This document shows, piece by piece, positions 29,935 to 37,947 of a stretch of DNA of 64,000 nucleotides (within the stretch, counting starts at the first letter, position 1; every line of letters begins with the position of its first letter). The stretch spans positions 5,338,501 to 5,402,500 of the forward strand of contig NZ_MEHJ01000001.1 of NCBI RefSeq assembly GCF_001746415.1, read 5' to 3'. The position numbers and the translations under genes are program-made. The DNA is from Streptomyces agglomeratus. Lineage in GTDB: Bacteria > Actinomycetota > Actinomycetes > Streptomycetales > Streptomycetaceae. The notes below the pieces were generated by a model. That model saw nothing but the letters and a program-made list of their open reading frames with translations, was not told the origin of the DNA and made no database searches.

Positions 29935-31395
29935 TCAGCCGCCGACCGGGCCCGGGGGACTGCCGGGGCTGCCGGAGTTGCCGGGGGCGGCGTTGGTGCC
30001 GGGGCTGCTGGGGCCGCCGGGGTTGTGCAAATCCTCTGATTCGTTCAGGTCCTCCGGTTCGTTGAGGTCCTCTTGTTCTTGCAGGTCTTCCGGCTCGCTC
30101 AGGTCTTCCGGCTCTTGCCGGTCCTCGGGCTCTTCCAGCTCTTCCAGCTCTTCCAGCTCTTCCCGGTCGGTCAGGAGGGCCGGGCTGTTCCGCTCGTCCG
30201 GCTCCTCCTCGTAGTCGAGGCGGCCGAGGTCGTCGAGGACGTCCTGCGCCACGGTGAACGCCGAGTTCGCCGCGGGCACTCCGCAGTACACCGCCGTCTG
30301 GAGCAGGACCGCGCCGATCTCCTCCCTGCTCAGGCCGTTGGCCAGCGCCGCCCGCACGTGCAGCGCGAGCTCGGCCTCGTGGCCGTGGGCGACGAGCGCG
30401 GTGAGGGTGACGCAGCTGCGGGTGCGCCGGTCCAGCGTCTCGTCCGCCCAGATCTCGCCCCAGGCGTACCGGGTGATGAAGTCCTGGAAACGCGCCGTGA
30501 ACGGCGTCGTACGGCCGACCGCGCGGTCCACGTGGGCCCGGCCCAGGACCGCTCTGCGCACCCGCGTGCCCGCCGCGTGGCGCGACGCGTCGGTGTGGGC
30601 GGGCGGCGGGGCGAAGTGGGCGAGCAGGGCGGCGGCCACCGTCTCCGGCTGCTCCACGCCCGCCAGGTGGGCCGCGCCCGCGATTTCGAGAAGGCTCGAA
30701 CCCGGGATCGCGTCGGCGATCTCGCGGGCGTGCGCGGGCGGTGTCGCCGGATCGTCCCGGCCGGCGACGACCAGGGTCGGTGCGGTGATCATCGGCAGCG
30801 CGCCGCGCAGGTCGTACGCCGCGATGGCGTCGCAGCAGGCGGCGTAGGCGACCGGGTCGGTGGCGCGCAGGTCCTCGATGAGCGCGTGGCCGAGCGGCGT
30901 GGAGGCGAACGCGGGGGCGAACCAGGTGCCCGGGCGGCTAGCCACCACCGCCCCGGTGCCTTCGGCCCGTACGAGCGCGGCGCGGTCGCGCCAGGTGGTG
31001 GGCTCGCCGAAGCGGGCGGACGAGCAGACGACCGCGAGGGCCGTGACGCGCTCGGGGAAGTGCGTCGCCAGGTGCAGGCCGACCGCGCCGCCGATCGAGA
31101 TACCGGCGTACGCGAACGCGTGCCAGCCCTGCGCGTCGGCGGCCCGCAGGACCAGCGCCGCCAGGTCGGCGACGGTCGCCGTGCCGTCCAGCGGCATCAG
31201 CGCCGCGGGGCTGCCGGCGTGGCCCGGCAGGTCCCAGCGCAGGACGCGGTGGACGCGGGCCAGGGCGGCGAGCTGGGGTTCCCAGACTTTGTGGGACGTG
31301 CCCAGGGAGGGGCCGAGGATCAGGGGGGTGCCGGACTCGGGGCCGTCGAGGCGGAGGCGGGGGACGGGGGCGGGGAGGCTCTGGGGGTCAGTCAC
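29935..31395 (-). CDS. pcaL: PcaL: fused enol-lactonase (PcaD) and carboxymuconolactone decarboxylase (PcaC)
   Basis: A 486-aa two-domain enzyme. Residues 1-265 are an alpha/beta hydrolase (nucleophile elbow GISIGG, His in AAHLAGVEQP), the 3-oxoadipate enol-lactonase. Residues 285-410 are the AhpD-like decarboxylase (RYAWGEIWADETLDRRTRS, HVRAALANGLSREEIGAVLL). The fused form is typical of Streptomyces. After residue 415 comes an unusual tail: ELE triplets, six hexapeptides of the EPEDLN type, then a Pro/Gly/Ser-rich end. The tail is 65-70 residues longer than the catalytic domain needs. It overlaps pcaB by 8 nt. Confidence 0.93.
   Translation of the reverse strand: MTDPQSLPAPVPRLRLDGPESGTPLILGPSLGTSHKVWEPQLAALARVHRVLRWDLPGHAGSPAALMPLDGTATVADLAALVLRAADAQGWHAFAYAGISIGGAVGLHLATHFPERVTALAVVCSSARFGEPTTWRDRAALVRAEGTGAVVASRPGTWFAPAFASTPLGHALIEDLRATDPVAYAACCDAIAAYDLRGALPMITAPTLVVAGRDDPATPPAHAREIADAIPGSSLLEIAGAAHLAGVEQPETVAAALLAHFAPPPAHTDASRHAAGTRVRRAVLGRAHVDRAVGRTTPFTARFQDFITRYAWGEIWADETLDRRTRSCVTLTALVAHGHEAELALHVRAALANGLSREEIGAVLLQTAVYCGVPAANSAFTVAQDVLDDLGRLDYEEEPDERNSPALLTDREELEELEELEEPEDRQEPEDLSEPEDLQEQEDLNEPEDLNESEDLHNPGGPSSPGTNAAPGNSGSPGSPPGPVGG
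30025..30132 (-). repeat. Six 18-bp in-frame repeats in pcaL (EPEDLN hexapeptide)
   Basis: EPEDRQ, EPEDLS, EPEDLQ, EQEDLN, EPEDLN and ESEDLH follow one another, so the DNA period is 18 bp. Just before them a 9-bp unit gives ELE three times. Confidence 0.85.
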
Positions 31396-33016
31396 GAGGG
31401 GTCTCCGGCTTTCGGTCCAGGGCGCGGTCCACCAGCGCGGCCGCGGAACCGGTGTAGCGGGTGGGGTCGGTGAGTTCGGCCAGCCGGTCCGGCGGGAGCG
31501 CGTCCGCGAGTGCTTCCGCCGACCGGTCCAGGGAGAGCGCGTCCACGAGTGCCCCGGCCAGCGGGATGCCTTCGGTGGCCGTGCGCCGGGATGCGGCGGC
31601 GAGGAGGTCCTTGGCGCGGGTCCGGCCGAGGGCGGGGGCCAGGGCCGCCGCGAGGCGTTCGCTGACGATCAGGCCCTGGGTGAGGCCGAGGTTCTGGCGC
31701 ATGCGCTCCGGGTGGACGTGGAGAGTTTCCGTCAGCTCGGCCGCGTAGGCCGCCGCGCCGCCGGCCAGCCGCAGCAGCTCCCGCAGGGGCTGCCACTCGG
31801 CGTGCCAGGCGCCGGCGGGGCGTTCGTCCCCCGCGCCGGCGAGGGAGGCGAGGAGTACGGAGGCCAGGGCGGGCGCCTGGTGGGCGGCGGAGGTGATCAG
31901 GGTGGCGTGGACGGGGTTGGCCTTGTGCGGCATGGCGGACGAGCCGCCGCCGGTGCCTTCGGAGAGCTCGGCGATTTCGGTGCGCGAGAGGGTGAGGACG
32001 TCGGTGGCCAGTTTGCCGAGGGCGGCGCAGGTGAAGGCGAGCGCGGTGGCGAGGTCGGCGACGGGGGCGCGGAGGGTGTGCCAGGGGAGGCCGGGCGCCG
32101 CGAGGTTGAGCTCGGCGGCGTACGCGGTGACGAGGGTGAGGGCGGGGTCGGGCTCTGGGGCGGGGGTGGGGGAGGGGGAGGAGAGCGGGGCGTTGGGGTC
32201 GGTGCCGCGCCGGGGCGTCTCCTCGGGCGTCGAACGTTCGGGTACTGCGTTTTCACCGGGGTGGTCGCGTTCGACACCCTGCGGGGAGCGCCCCAGCACG
32301 TCCCCTCCCGGCACCGTGAAGGCGTCATCGGGGCCTGTCCGCGCGAAGGCGGCAAGCGTGCCCGCCGCTCCGCCGAGCTGTGCGGGGAGGGAGAGGGCCC
32401 GCAGGCGGGCGTGGGCGTCGAGGGTGAGGCTGCGCCAGCCCGCTGCCTTCAGGCCGAACGTCGTGGGGACCGCGTGCTGGGTCAGGGTGCGGCCCGGCAT
32501 GGGGGTGTCCCGGTGTTCCGCCGCGAGGGTGGCGAGGGCCTCCGCCGTACGGTTCAGATCCGCCGTGATCAGGGGCACCGTACGGGTGGCCACCAGCATC
32601 ATCGCCGTGTCGACGATGTCCTGGCTCGTGGCGCCCCGGTGCACGTACGGCGCGACTTGTGGGCCCACCGCTTCCGCGAGGGCGGCCACCAGCGGGATCA
32701 CCGGGTTGCCGCCGGACCTGGCCCGCAATGCCAGGTCCCGTACGTCGAAGCGGTCGGCCTCCGCGGCCGCCGTGACCGCCTTTCCCGCCCAGGCGGGCCC
32801 CTGGACGCGCGTCAGGGCCGCCTCGGCGTCCAGCATCGCCTGGAGCAGGGCCATGTCGCCGGTCGCGGCCTCGGCCGCCGTTCCCGCGCGTACGGGGGAG
32901 AGCAGCCCGTGGTCGGCCGGGTCGAGCGGGTCCGGCCGGGTGGTTCGGTCGGGTCGGGCCGGTCGGTCGGGTCGGGCCGGTCGGTCGGGTCCGGCCGGTC
33001 GGTCAGGCGAAGTCAA
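31388..33016 (-). CDS. pcaB: 3-carboxy-cis,cis-muconate cycloisomerase
   Basis: A 542-aa enzyme of the fumarase/argininosuccinase superfamily converting beta-carboxymuconate to gamma-carboxymuconolactone. The signature GGSSAMPHKANPVHA is at about residue 360, and ATSQDIVDTAM with a conserved His-rich HRGATSQD appears earlier. Two oddities: an N-terminal run of PDRPAR-type hexapeptides (residues 4-25), and a Pro/Glu/Ser insert of about 60 residues after GTLAAFARTG (about 240-300), which makes it longer than the usual about 450 aa. The start is TTG 33016, overlapping pcaG by 14 nt; no other start precedes the conserved region. Confidence 0.92.
   Translation of the reverse strand: MTSPDRPAGPDRPARPDRPARPDRTTRPDPLDPADHGLLSPVRAGTAAEAATGDMALLQAMLDAEAALTRVQGPAWAGKAVTAAAEADRFDVRDLALRARSGGNPVIPLVAALAEAVGPQVAPYVHRGATSQDIVDTAMMLVATRTVPLITADLNRTAEALATLAAEHRDTPMPGRTLTQHAVPTTFGLKAAGWRSLTLDAHARLRALSLPAQLGGAAGTLAAFARTGPDDAFTVPGGDVLGRSPQGVERDHPGENAVPERSTPEETPRRGTDPNAPLSSPSPTPAPEPDPALTLVTAYAAELNLAAPGLPWHTLRAPVADLATALAFTCAALGKLATDVLTLSRTEIAELSEGTGGGSSAMPHKANPVHATLITSAAHQAPALASVLLASLAGAGDERPAGAWHAEWQPLRELLRLAGGAAAYAAELTETLHVHPERMRQNLGLTQGLIVSERLAAALAPALGRTRAKDLLAAASRRTATEGIPLAGALVDALSLDRSAEALADALPPDRLAELTDPTRYTGSAAALVDRALDRKPETPRD
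32946..33005 (-). repeat. Three 18-bp repeats at the 5' end of pcaB
   Basis: CGGTCGGGTCGGGCCGGT occurs twice exactly (32946-32981) and once with one change (32982-32999), then partly. In frame it encodes PDRPAR units. Confidence 0.85.
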
Positions 33017-33566
33017 GGAAGACCGTCTCTTCCTCGCCCTGGAGGCGGATGTCGAAGCGGTGCGTGCGGTGCGGTTCGGGCCGGGCGATCAGTGTCGCCC
33101 GGCGCCCGGGACTCAGCGAGGCGAGCAGGGCGTCCGGCCCCTCCGCGAGGTACGCACGCGTGAAGAGGTGGTGGGTCAGGCCCCGCGCGAACACGCACAC
33201 GCTGATGTACGGGACGGGTGACGGGGCGCCCGGCGGCAGGGTGCGCACCGTGTAGTGGCCGTCCGCGTCCGTCGGGACCCGGCCGAACCCGGTGAAGCGC
33301 ACACCGTCACGGCCGAGGAACCCGCCGGTCACGGGATCGCGGCGCATCGACCCGGGCGCACCGTCCAGGGAACCGTCCGGTCCCGCCTGCCAGAACTCGA
33401 CGATCGCGTCCGGGACCGGTTCCCCGGCGCCGTCGTATACGTACCCGTGCAGTGTGATCGCGTCGGACCGTTCCCGGGGGGGGATGTCGCCGCCTCCCGG
33501 GAACGGCAGGGCGTACCCGTAGAAGGGCCCCACGGTGTGGGAGGGGGTGGGCGGCAGATGCGTCAT
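33003..33566 (-). CDS. pcaG: Protocatechuate 3,4-dioxygenase alpha subunit
   Basis: A 187-aa non-catalytic-iron subunit of the intradiol dioxygenase. PSHTVGPFYGYALPF begins the fold, HGYVYDGAGEPVPDAIVEFW is the beta-sandwich core, and RTHRFDIRLQGEEETVF ends it. Active iron is held by PcaH; the alpha chain contributes to the site and substrate pocket. The ATG at 33566 overlaps the pcaH stop in ATGA, which gives coupled 1:1 synthesis. Confidence 0.95.
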   Translation of the reverse strand: MTHLPPTPSHTVGPFYGYALPFPGGGDIPPRERSDAITLHGYVYDGAGEPVPDAIVEFWQAGPDGSLDGAPGSMRRDPVTGGFLGRDGVRFTGFGRVPTDADGHYTVRTLPPGAPSPVPYISVCVFARGLTHHLFTRAYLAEGPDALLASLSPGRRATLIARPEPHRTHRFDIRLQGEEETVFLDFA

Positions 33567-34333
33567 CGGCGGCCTTCCTCGATCCAGGTCGCGGACGGGC
33601 CGTCGAGGACGATGTCCCAGCGGTAGCCCAGCGAGTGCTCGGGGCGGGAGAGGGAGTGGTCGTACGCGGCGACGAGCCGGGCGCGCGCCGCGTCGTCCGT
33701 CACCGACTGGAGGATCGGGTCGTACACGAAGAGCGGGTCGCCGGGAAAGTACATCTGCGTGACCAGGCGCTGTGTGAAGGCAGGGCCGAAGAGCGAGAAG
33801 TGGATGTGGGCGGGGCGCCACGCGTTCTCGTGGTTGCGCCACGGGTACGCGCCCGGCTTGACGGTGGTGAAGCTGTACGAGCCGTCGTCGCCCGTCAGCA
33901 CCCTCCCCACACCGGTGAAGTTGGGGTCCAGGGGCGCCGGGTGCTGGTCGCGCTGGTGGGCGTACCGGCCGGAGGCGTTTGCCTGCCACAGCTCGACGAG
34001 CTGGCCGCGCACGGGACGGCCGGCACGGTCGAGCAGCCGCCCGGAGACGGTGATGCGCTCGCCGAGCGGCTCGCCCGCGTGCTGCCGGGTCAGGTCGTGG
34101 TCGAGCTCCGTGACGTCGGTGTGGCCGAAGACGGGCCCGGACAGCTCGACGGCCTCGGGGTCCCCGCCGACGGCCACCAGAGGCTGCTTCGGATGCCGCA
34201 GGAGGCTGCTGCGGTACGGCGGGGAGTCGCGCGGCGGGTGGTGCGCGGGCGGGGCGCCGGCGGCGCGGGCCTTCTCGTAGCCCGCGCGGATCGCGGCGAG
34301 CTCCCCGTCGATGTCGGACTGGGTGAGGGTCAT
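33563..34333 (-). CDS. pcaH: Protocatechuate 3,4-dioxygenase beta subunit
   Basis: A 256-aa subunit carrying the Fe(III) site. Two Tyr ligands lie in ASGRYAHQRD and KPGAYPWRN, and the His pair in RPAHIHFSLFG; all four expected ligands are present. It opens the ring of protocatechuate between the hydroxyls. The ATG at 34333 overlaps the pcaJ stop by 4 nt. In the S. coelicolor-type operon pcaF lies between pcaJ and pcaH; here no space exists for it. Confidence 0.95.
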   Translation of the reverse strand: MTLTQSDIDGELAAIRAGYEKARAAGAPPAHHPPRDSPPYRSSLLRHPKQPLVAVGGDPEAVELSGPVFGHTDVTELDHDLTRQHAGEPLGERITVSGRLLDRAGRPVRGQLVELWQANASGRYAHQRDQHPAPLDPNFTGVGRVLTGDDGSYSFTTVKPGAYPWRNHENAWRPAHIHFSLFGPAFTQRLVTQMYFPGDPLFVYDPILQSVTDDAARARLVAAYDHSLSRPEHSLGYRWDIVLDGPSATWIEEGRR

Positions 34334-35130
34334 CGGCCGGCGCCCTTTCCCGCGGATACAGTCCCCGCAGACGTTCCCGCAGCCTTGAGGGCGCGCAGGG
34401 CGGTCAGTTCGGCGGCGGTCGGCGGCTCGGTGACCGCGACCGGGCCGGCGGTCCTCAGCTCCCATCCGGTGGCCGCCCGTACCTGCTTGACGCTCACGCC
34501 GGGGTGCAGTTCGGTGAGGACGAGTTCGGCGGTGGCCGGGTCGGGCCGCAGGATGCCGAGGTCGGTGATGACGGCGACCGGTCCCGCGCCCGGCATGCCG
34601 AGCCGCTCGCGGTCACCGGGGCCGGAACCGTGGCCCAGCGTGGTGACGAAGTCCAGCTTCCGTACGAAGTTGCGGGGGGAGTGGCGCAGCACCATGAGGA
34701 CCCTGCCGCAGTTCGACGCGATCTCGGGCGCGCCGCCCGCACCCGGAAGGCGGCCTTCCGGCCTGCCGGGGCCCCGGTCGACGACCGTCGTGTTGATGTT
34801 GGCGAAACGGTCCACCTGGGCGGCGCCGAGGAACCCGACGTCGATCCGGCCGCCCTGGAGCCAGTAGTTGAACATCTCCGGTACGGGCACCACGGCGTCG
34901 GCCGTCTCGGCCAGTTCGCCGTCACCGATGGAGAGCGGCAACCGGGTCGGCTTGGAGCCGATCGTCCCGGACTCGTAGATCAGAACGAGGTCCGGATTAC
35001 CGGTATTGCGGGCGAGATTGGCGGCGGTGGACGGTAGTCCGATGCCGACGAAGCACGTACGCGCACCCGCCAGCGCGCGGGCCGCGTTGACCTCCATCAG
35101 CTCGTCGCGCGTGAAGTCCTCTGTGGTCAT
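34330..35130 (-). CDS. pcaJ: 3-oxoadipate CoA-transferase subunit B
   Basis: A 266-aa beta subunit of a family I CoA-transferase, moving CoA from succinyl-CoA to 3-oxoadipate. The active-site Glu is in LVLIYESGTIG, and ARTCFVGIGLPSTAANLA and GFLGAAQVDRFANINT are conserved. It is a full-length subunit, but its partner gene pcaI is frameshifted just upstream. ATG 35130 overlaps the pcaI stop in ATGA. Confidence 0.9.
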   Translation of the reverse strand: MTTEDFTRDELMEVNAARALAGARTCFVGIGLPSTAANLARNTGNPDLVLIYESGTIGSKPTRLPLSIGDGELAETADAVVPVPEMFNYWLQGGRIDVGFLGAAQVDRFANINTTVVDRGPGRPEGRLPGAGGAPEIASNCGRVLMVLRHSPRNFVRKLDFVTTLGHGSGPGDRERLGMPGAGPVAVITDLGILRPDPATAELVLTELHPGVSVKQVRAATGWELRTAGPVAVTEPPTAAELTALRALKAAGTSAGTVSAGKGAGR

Positions 35131-35962
35131 CGGGCGTCAGCCCCTTCGGTGCGTGCTGTCCGGTCACGTACGTTTTCGTCGATCCAGTGCATGAAGGTGT
35201 CCCGGTCCCGGGCGATCGGGTCCCACGCCTGATAGAAGGCGTTGTCGCGCACCGTGTAGCCGGTGGCGTACGACGGGTGCGCGCCGCCCGGCACGACGGC
35301 GACCGCGTCGATCACCCAGGTCGGCAGGACGACTCCGCCGGGGCGGGGCGCCAGCTCGTCGACGATCTCCTCGACCGTGACCAGCACCCGGCCGGCGGCC
35401 AGCGCGGCCTCCTTCTGGACGCCCGTCAGGCCCCAGAGCTGGACGTTGCCCTCGCGGTCGGCCTGCTGGGCGTGGATGACGGTGACGTCGGGGTTCAGCG
35501 CGGCGACGGCGGCCAGCTCCTCACCAGTGAACGGGCAGGTGACGGAGGAGACCGTGTCCGTACGGGTCGCGAGGTCCGAGCCGCGGTAGCCGCGCAGTAC
35601 GGCGAACGGCAGGCGCGACGCACCCGCGCGTAACGGTTGGCCATGCCGGCGTGGCTGTGTTCGTCCAGCTCCAGGGGACGCGGCCAGCCGTTCTCGACGG
35701 CGTCGCGGAAGCGGTGGAGGGAACCGACACCGGGGTTGCCGCCCCAGGAGAAGATCAGCTTCCGCACCAGACCGGCGCCGATCAACTGGTCGTAGATGAC
35801 GTCCGGGGTCATCCTGGCGAGGGTCAGGTCAGTGATGCCTTGGCGGATGATCTCGTGGGCGGCGGCGTACGGGATCAGGTGGGTGAAGCCCTCCATGGCG
35901 AGGGTGTCCCCCTCGTGGACGAGGTCCGCCACGGCGTCGTGCAGGCTGCGTGTCTCGGCCAT
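35127..35962 (-). pseudogene. pcaI: 3-oxoadipate CoA-transferase subunit A, frameshifted
   Basis: The gene reads correctly from ATG 35962 (ETRSLHDAVADLVHEGDTLA, then KLIFSWGGNPGVG) to NRYA near 35631. There one G appears to be missing: GCG-CG where GCG-GCG is expected. The remainder, starting AGASRLPFAVLRGYRGSDL and ending with the family C terminus WDPIARDRDTFMHWIDENV, continues in another frame to 35127. As given, the protein would be about 110 aligned residues plus a wrong tail. It is either a true single-base deletion or a sequencing error; both halves keep full coding quality, so the event is recent. Confidence 0.88.
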
Positions 35963-35984
35963 CGTGACTCACTCCGCGATGTAC

Positions 35985-36000
35985 TCAGTGTACTGACTAC
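35985..36000. promoter_or_regulatory. Near-palindromic operator in the pca/MarR divergent region
   Basis: ACTCAGT-GT-ACTGACT has a single mismatch in its arms. An inverted copy of its core (TGTACTGA versus TCAGTACA at 36051-36058) lies 60 bp on, next to the MarR gene. These are good candidates for the MarR-type regulator binding sites controlling both directions. Confidence 0.6.
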
Positions 36001-36090
36001 TTTCTCGACGAGGCCGTACAATTCCACCGAGTACCGCTCGCGTCAATGGCTCAGTACACGGAGCATTACGCCAGAACGCAGGAGGCCCGC

Positions 36091-36528
36091 ATGGCTGCGG
36101 TCGATCTGAGCACCCACCCCGGGCACCTCGCCCGCCGGCTGCAACAGGCGCACACCCTGCTGTGGACGACGATGGTGTCGGAAGAGACCACGTCGCCTCA
36201 GTTCGCCGTGCTCAACACGCTCGCCGAGAAGCCGGACATCGACCAGCGCACCTTGAGCGAGCATGTGCACCTCGACCGCTCGACGATCGCGGACCTGGTG
36301 GCGCGCCTCGGCAGGCGCGGTCTGCTGGAGCGCGTGCGCGACCCGCACGACGGGCGGCGCAACGTACTCAAGCTGACGGACGAGGGCGCCGCGGTGCATC
36401 GCAAACTGGTCACCCGTACGACGCGGATGAACCGGGTGTTCCTCGCGCCCCTCGACGAGGGGGAGCGGGAGACGCTGCTGCGCCTGATCGGCCGGGTCGC
36501 GGACGCGGCGGAGGAGCTCAGGGAGTGA
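36091..36528 (+). CDS. pcaV: MarR family regulator, PcaV-like
   Basis: A 145-aa winged-helix dimeric repressor. QFAVLNTLAEKPDIDQRTLS is followed by the recognition helix EHVHLDRSTIADLVARLGRR and wing RDPHDGRRNVLKLT. It is divergent from the pca operon, the same place as PcaV (a protocatechuate-responsive MarR protein) in S. coelicolor. The ATG at 36091 is chosen for AGGAGG 5 nt upstream; the frame is open to 36046. The name is given from context; ligand binding is not shown. Confidence 0.8.
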   Translation: MAAVDLSTHPGHLARRLQQAHTLLWTTMVSEETTSPQFAVLNTLAEKPDIDQRTLSEHVHLDRSTIADLVARLGRRGLLERVRDPHDGRRNVLKLTDEGAAVHRKLVTRTTRMNRVFLAPLDEGERETLLRLIGRVADAAEELRE

Positions 36529-36544
36529 GCTTTCCGGACGCTCC

Positions 36545-36775
36545 CGGGAACGGTCCCGTGCCGTTCCGGGGAACGGTCCGGTGCCGTTCCGGGGAACGGT
36601 CCGGTGCTGTTCCGGGGAACGGTCCGGTGCTGTTCCGGGGAACGGTCCGGTGCTGTTCCGGGGAACGGTCCGGTGCTGTTCCGGGGAACGGTCTCGTGCC
36701 GCTCTCGGGAACGGTCCCGCTGCTGTTCCCGAGAACGGTCCTGTGGCGTTCCGCGGAACGCTTTCCCTCCGTTCC
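36545..36775. repeat. About ten tandem 23-bp repeats
   Basis: Unit GGGGAACGGTCCGGTGCTGTTCC: four exact consecutive copies, two near copies before and four decayed copies after. Each unit carries GGAAC near the start and GTTCC at the end, so every repeat can form a small stem. The period is not a multiple of 3 and the block lies between the MarR stop and the next gene, so it is non-coding. Confidence 0.93.
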
Positions 36776-36784
36776 CGGAAACGC

Positions 36785-37345
36785 TCATTTCTCCAGGAGC
36801 GTCTTGAGCGCGGCGAGACGCTCCTTCCAGAACGCCTTGTACGCCGCCACCGCCTCCGCGTCGGCGAGCTTGGTGTGCTCGAGGGACACCTGTGTCTTCG
36901 CCCCGCCCTTGGGCGTGAAGCGGACCGAGAGCCGGCCGCCCGCGTAGTCGGCGGACAGGGTCTTGCCCTCGCGGTGGGTACGCAGTGAGAACTCGCTCCC
37001 GGGAAGCCACCGGCGGCGTACGTCCGCATCCGTGAAGGCGGCCTCGCAGCGCGCTACGGGGGCTTCCACCGTCCTGTTGCCGCTCGCCTGCCAGTCGCCC
37101 TGGGAGGACTGGCCGACCTCGCGCAGGCCGCGTTCCTGTTCGTACCCGACGGTGATCGACTGGGCGTACCAGCCGTCCACCCCGAGGTCGTCGGTCAGGT
37201 GGCGGGCGATCTCCGTGTGGCCGCGCTCGATGGCGCCCCACGCGTCGAGGAGGACGAACCAGCCGTCCCAGTCCCGGCCGGTGGACGCTTTCAGCACATC
37301 GGCCGACAGCTTCTCGGTGATCTTCTTGCCGGCGGAACTGGTCAT
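36785..37345 (-). CDS. SRPBCC/AHSA1-domain protein with DUF4287-like N terminus
   Basis: A 186-aa protein. The first about 75 residues (TEKLSADVLKASTGRDWDGW, then LLDAWGAIERGHTEIARHL) resemble DUF4287. The remainder resembles the START-like AHSA1 fold (ASGNRTVEAPVARCEAAFTD, GRLSVRFTPKGGAKTQVSLE). Such proteins bind hydrophobic ligands; no specific role is known. ATG 37345 is used; 12 more in-frame codons exist upstream. The 23-bp repeat array lies directly after its stop. Confidence 0.75.
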   Translation of the reverse strand: MTSSAGKKITEKLSADVLKASTGRDWDGWFVLLDAWGAIERGHTEIARHLTDDLGVDGWYAQSITVGYEQERGLREVGQSSQGDWQASGNRTVEAPVARCEAAFTDADVRRRWLPGSEFSLRTHREGKTLSADYAGGRLSVRFTPKGGAKTQVSLEHTKLADAEAVAAYKAFWKERLAALKTLLEK

Positions 37346-37502
37346 GGCGTCGACGCTAGGACGGGCGTGGCGCCCGCGCAATGCGGAATCTTTCTGCGAG
37401 TTTCTGTTCGAGCGATGAGTTTCGTGCGACCCCCGGGTCTACCCCTGCGGATGGCAACGACGGCGCTGACCCGCCGACCGAGAGAAGAGAGAGACACAGC
37501 TC

Positions 37503-37913
37503 ATGCCCCAGATGATCTTTGTGAACCTGCCGGTCAAGGACCTCGACACGACGAAGACCTTCTTCGGCAAGCTCGGGTACTCGTTCAACCCCCAGTTCAG
37601 CGACGACAAGACGGCCTGTCTGGTGATCAGCGACACGATCTTCGCCATGCTGCTCACCGAGCCGCGCTTCAAGGAGTTCACCAAGAAGGAGATCGCGGAC
37701 ACGAGCAGGACCACGGAAGTCCTGCTCGCGCTCAGTGCCGAAAGCCGGGAGAAGGTCGACGAGATGGCCGACACGGCCCTCGCCTCCGGTGGATCCCCCG
37801 CGAACGAGCCGATGGACCACGGCTTTATGTACGGCCGTTCCTTCCAGGACCCCGACGGTCACACGTGGGAGATCATCTGGATGGACCCGTCAGCGGTCGA
37901 GGGCCAGGGCTGA
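37503..37913 (+). CDS. VOC superfamily protein (glyoxalase/bleomycin resistance fold)
   Basis: A 136-aa protein with two beta-alpha-beta-beta-beta modules: MIFVNLPVKDLDTTKTFFGK and the closing SFQDPDGHTWEIIWMD with the metal Glu. PhnB-like members of this group are common in Streptomyces and mostly uncharacterised. A GAGAAGAGAGAG-rich ribosome site lies upstream of ATG 37503. Confidence 0.85.
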   Translation: MPQMIFVNLPVKDLDTTKTFFGKLGYSFNPQFSDDKTACLVISDTIFAMLLTEPRFKEFTKKEIADTSRTTEVLLALSAESREKVDEMADTALASGGSPANEPMDHGFMYGRSFQDPDGHTWEIIWMDPSAVEGQG

Positions 37914-37947
37914 GACACGCAAGCCACGGGAGGGACCACGCGGGGCC

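Noticed and set aside
29900..36600. Mobile element or genomic island carrying the pca genes
   Set aside because: No integrase, transposase, tRNA junction or flanking direct repeats were seen. The block may be accessory but there is no direct sign of an element.
36545..36775. Coding repeats (a 23-residue period appears when the 23-bp array is translated on the minus strand)
   Set aside because: The period is not a multiple of three, so any long frame through it shows a 69-bp artefact; no start or ribosome site supports a gene.
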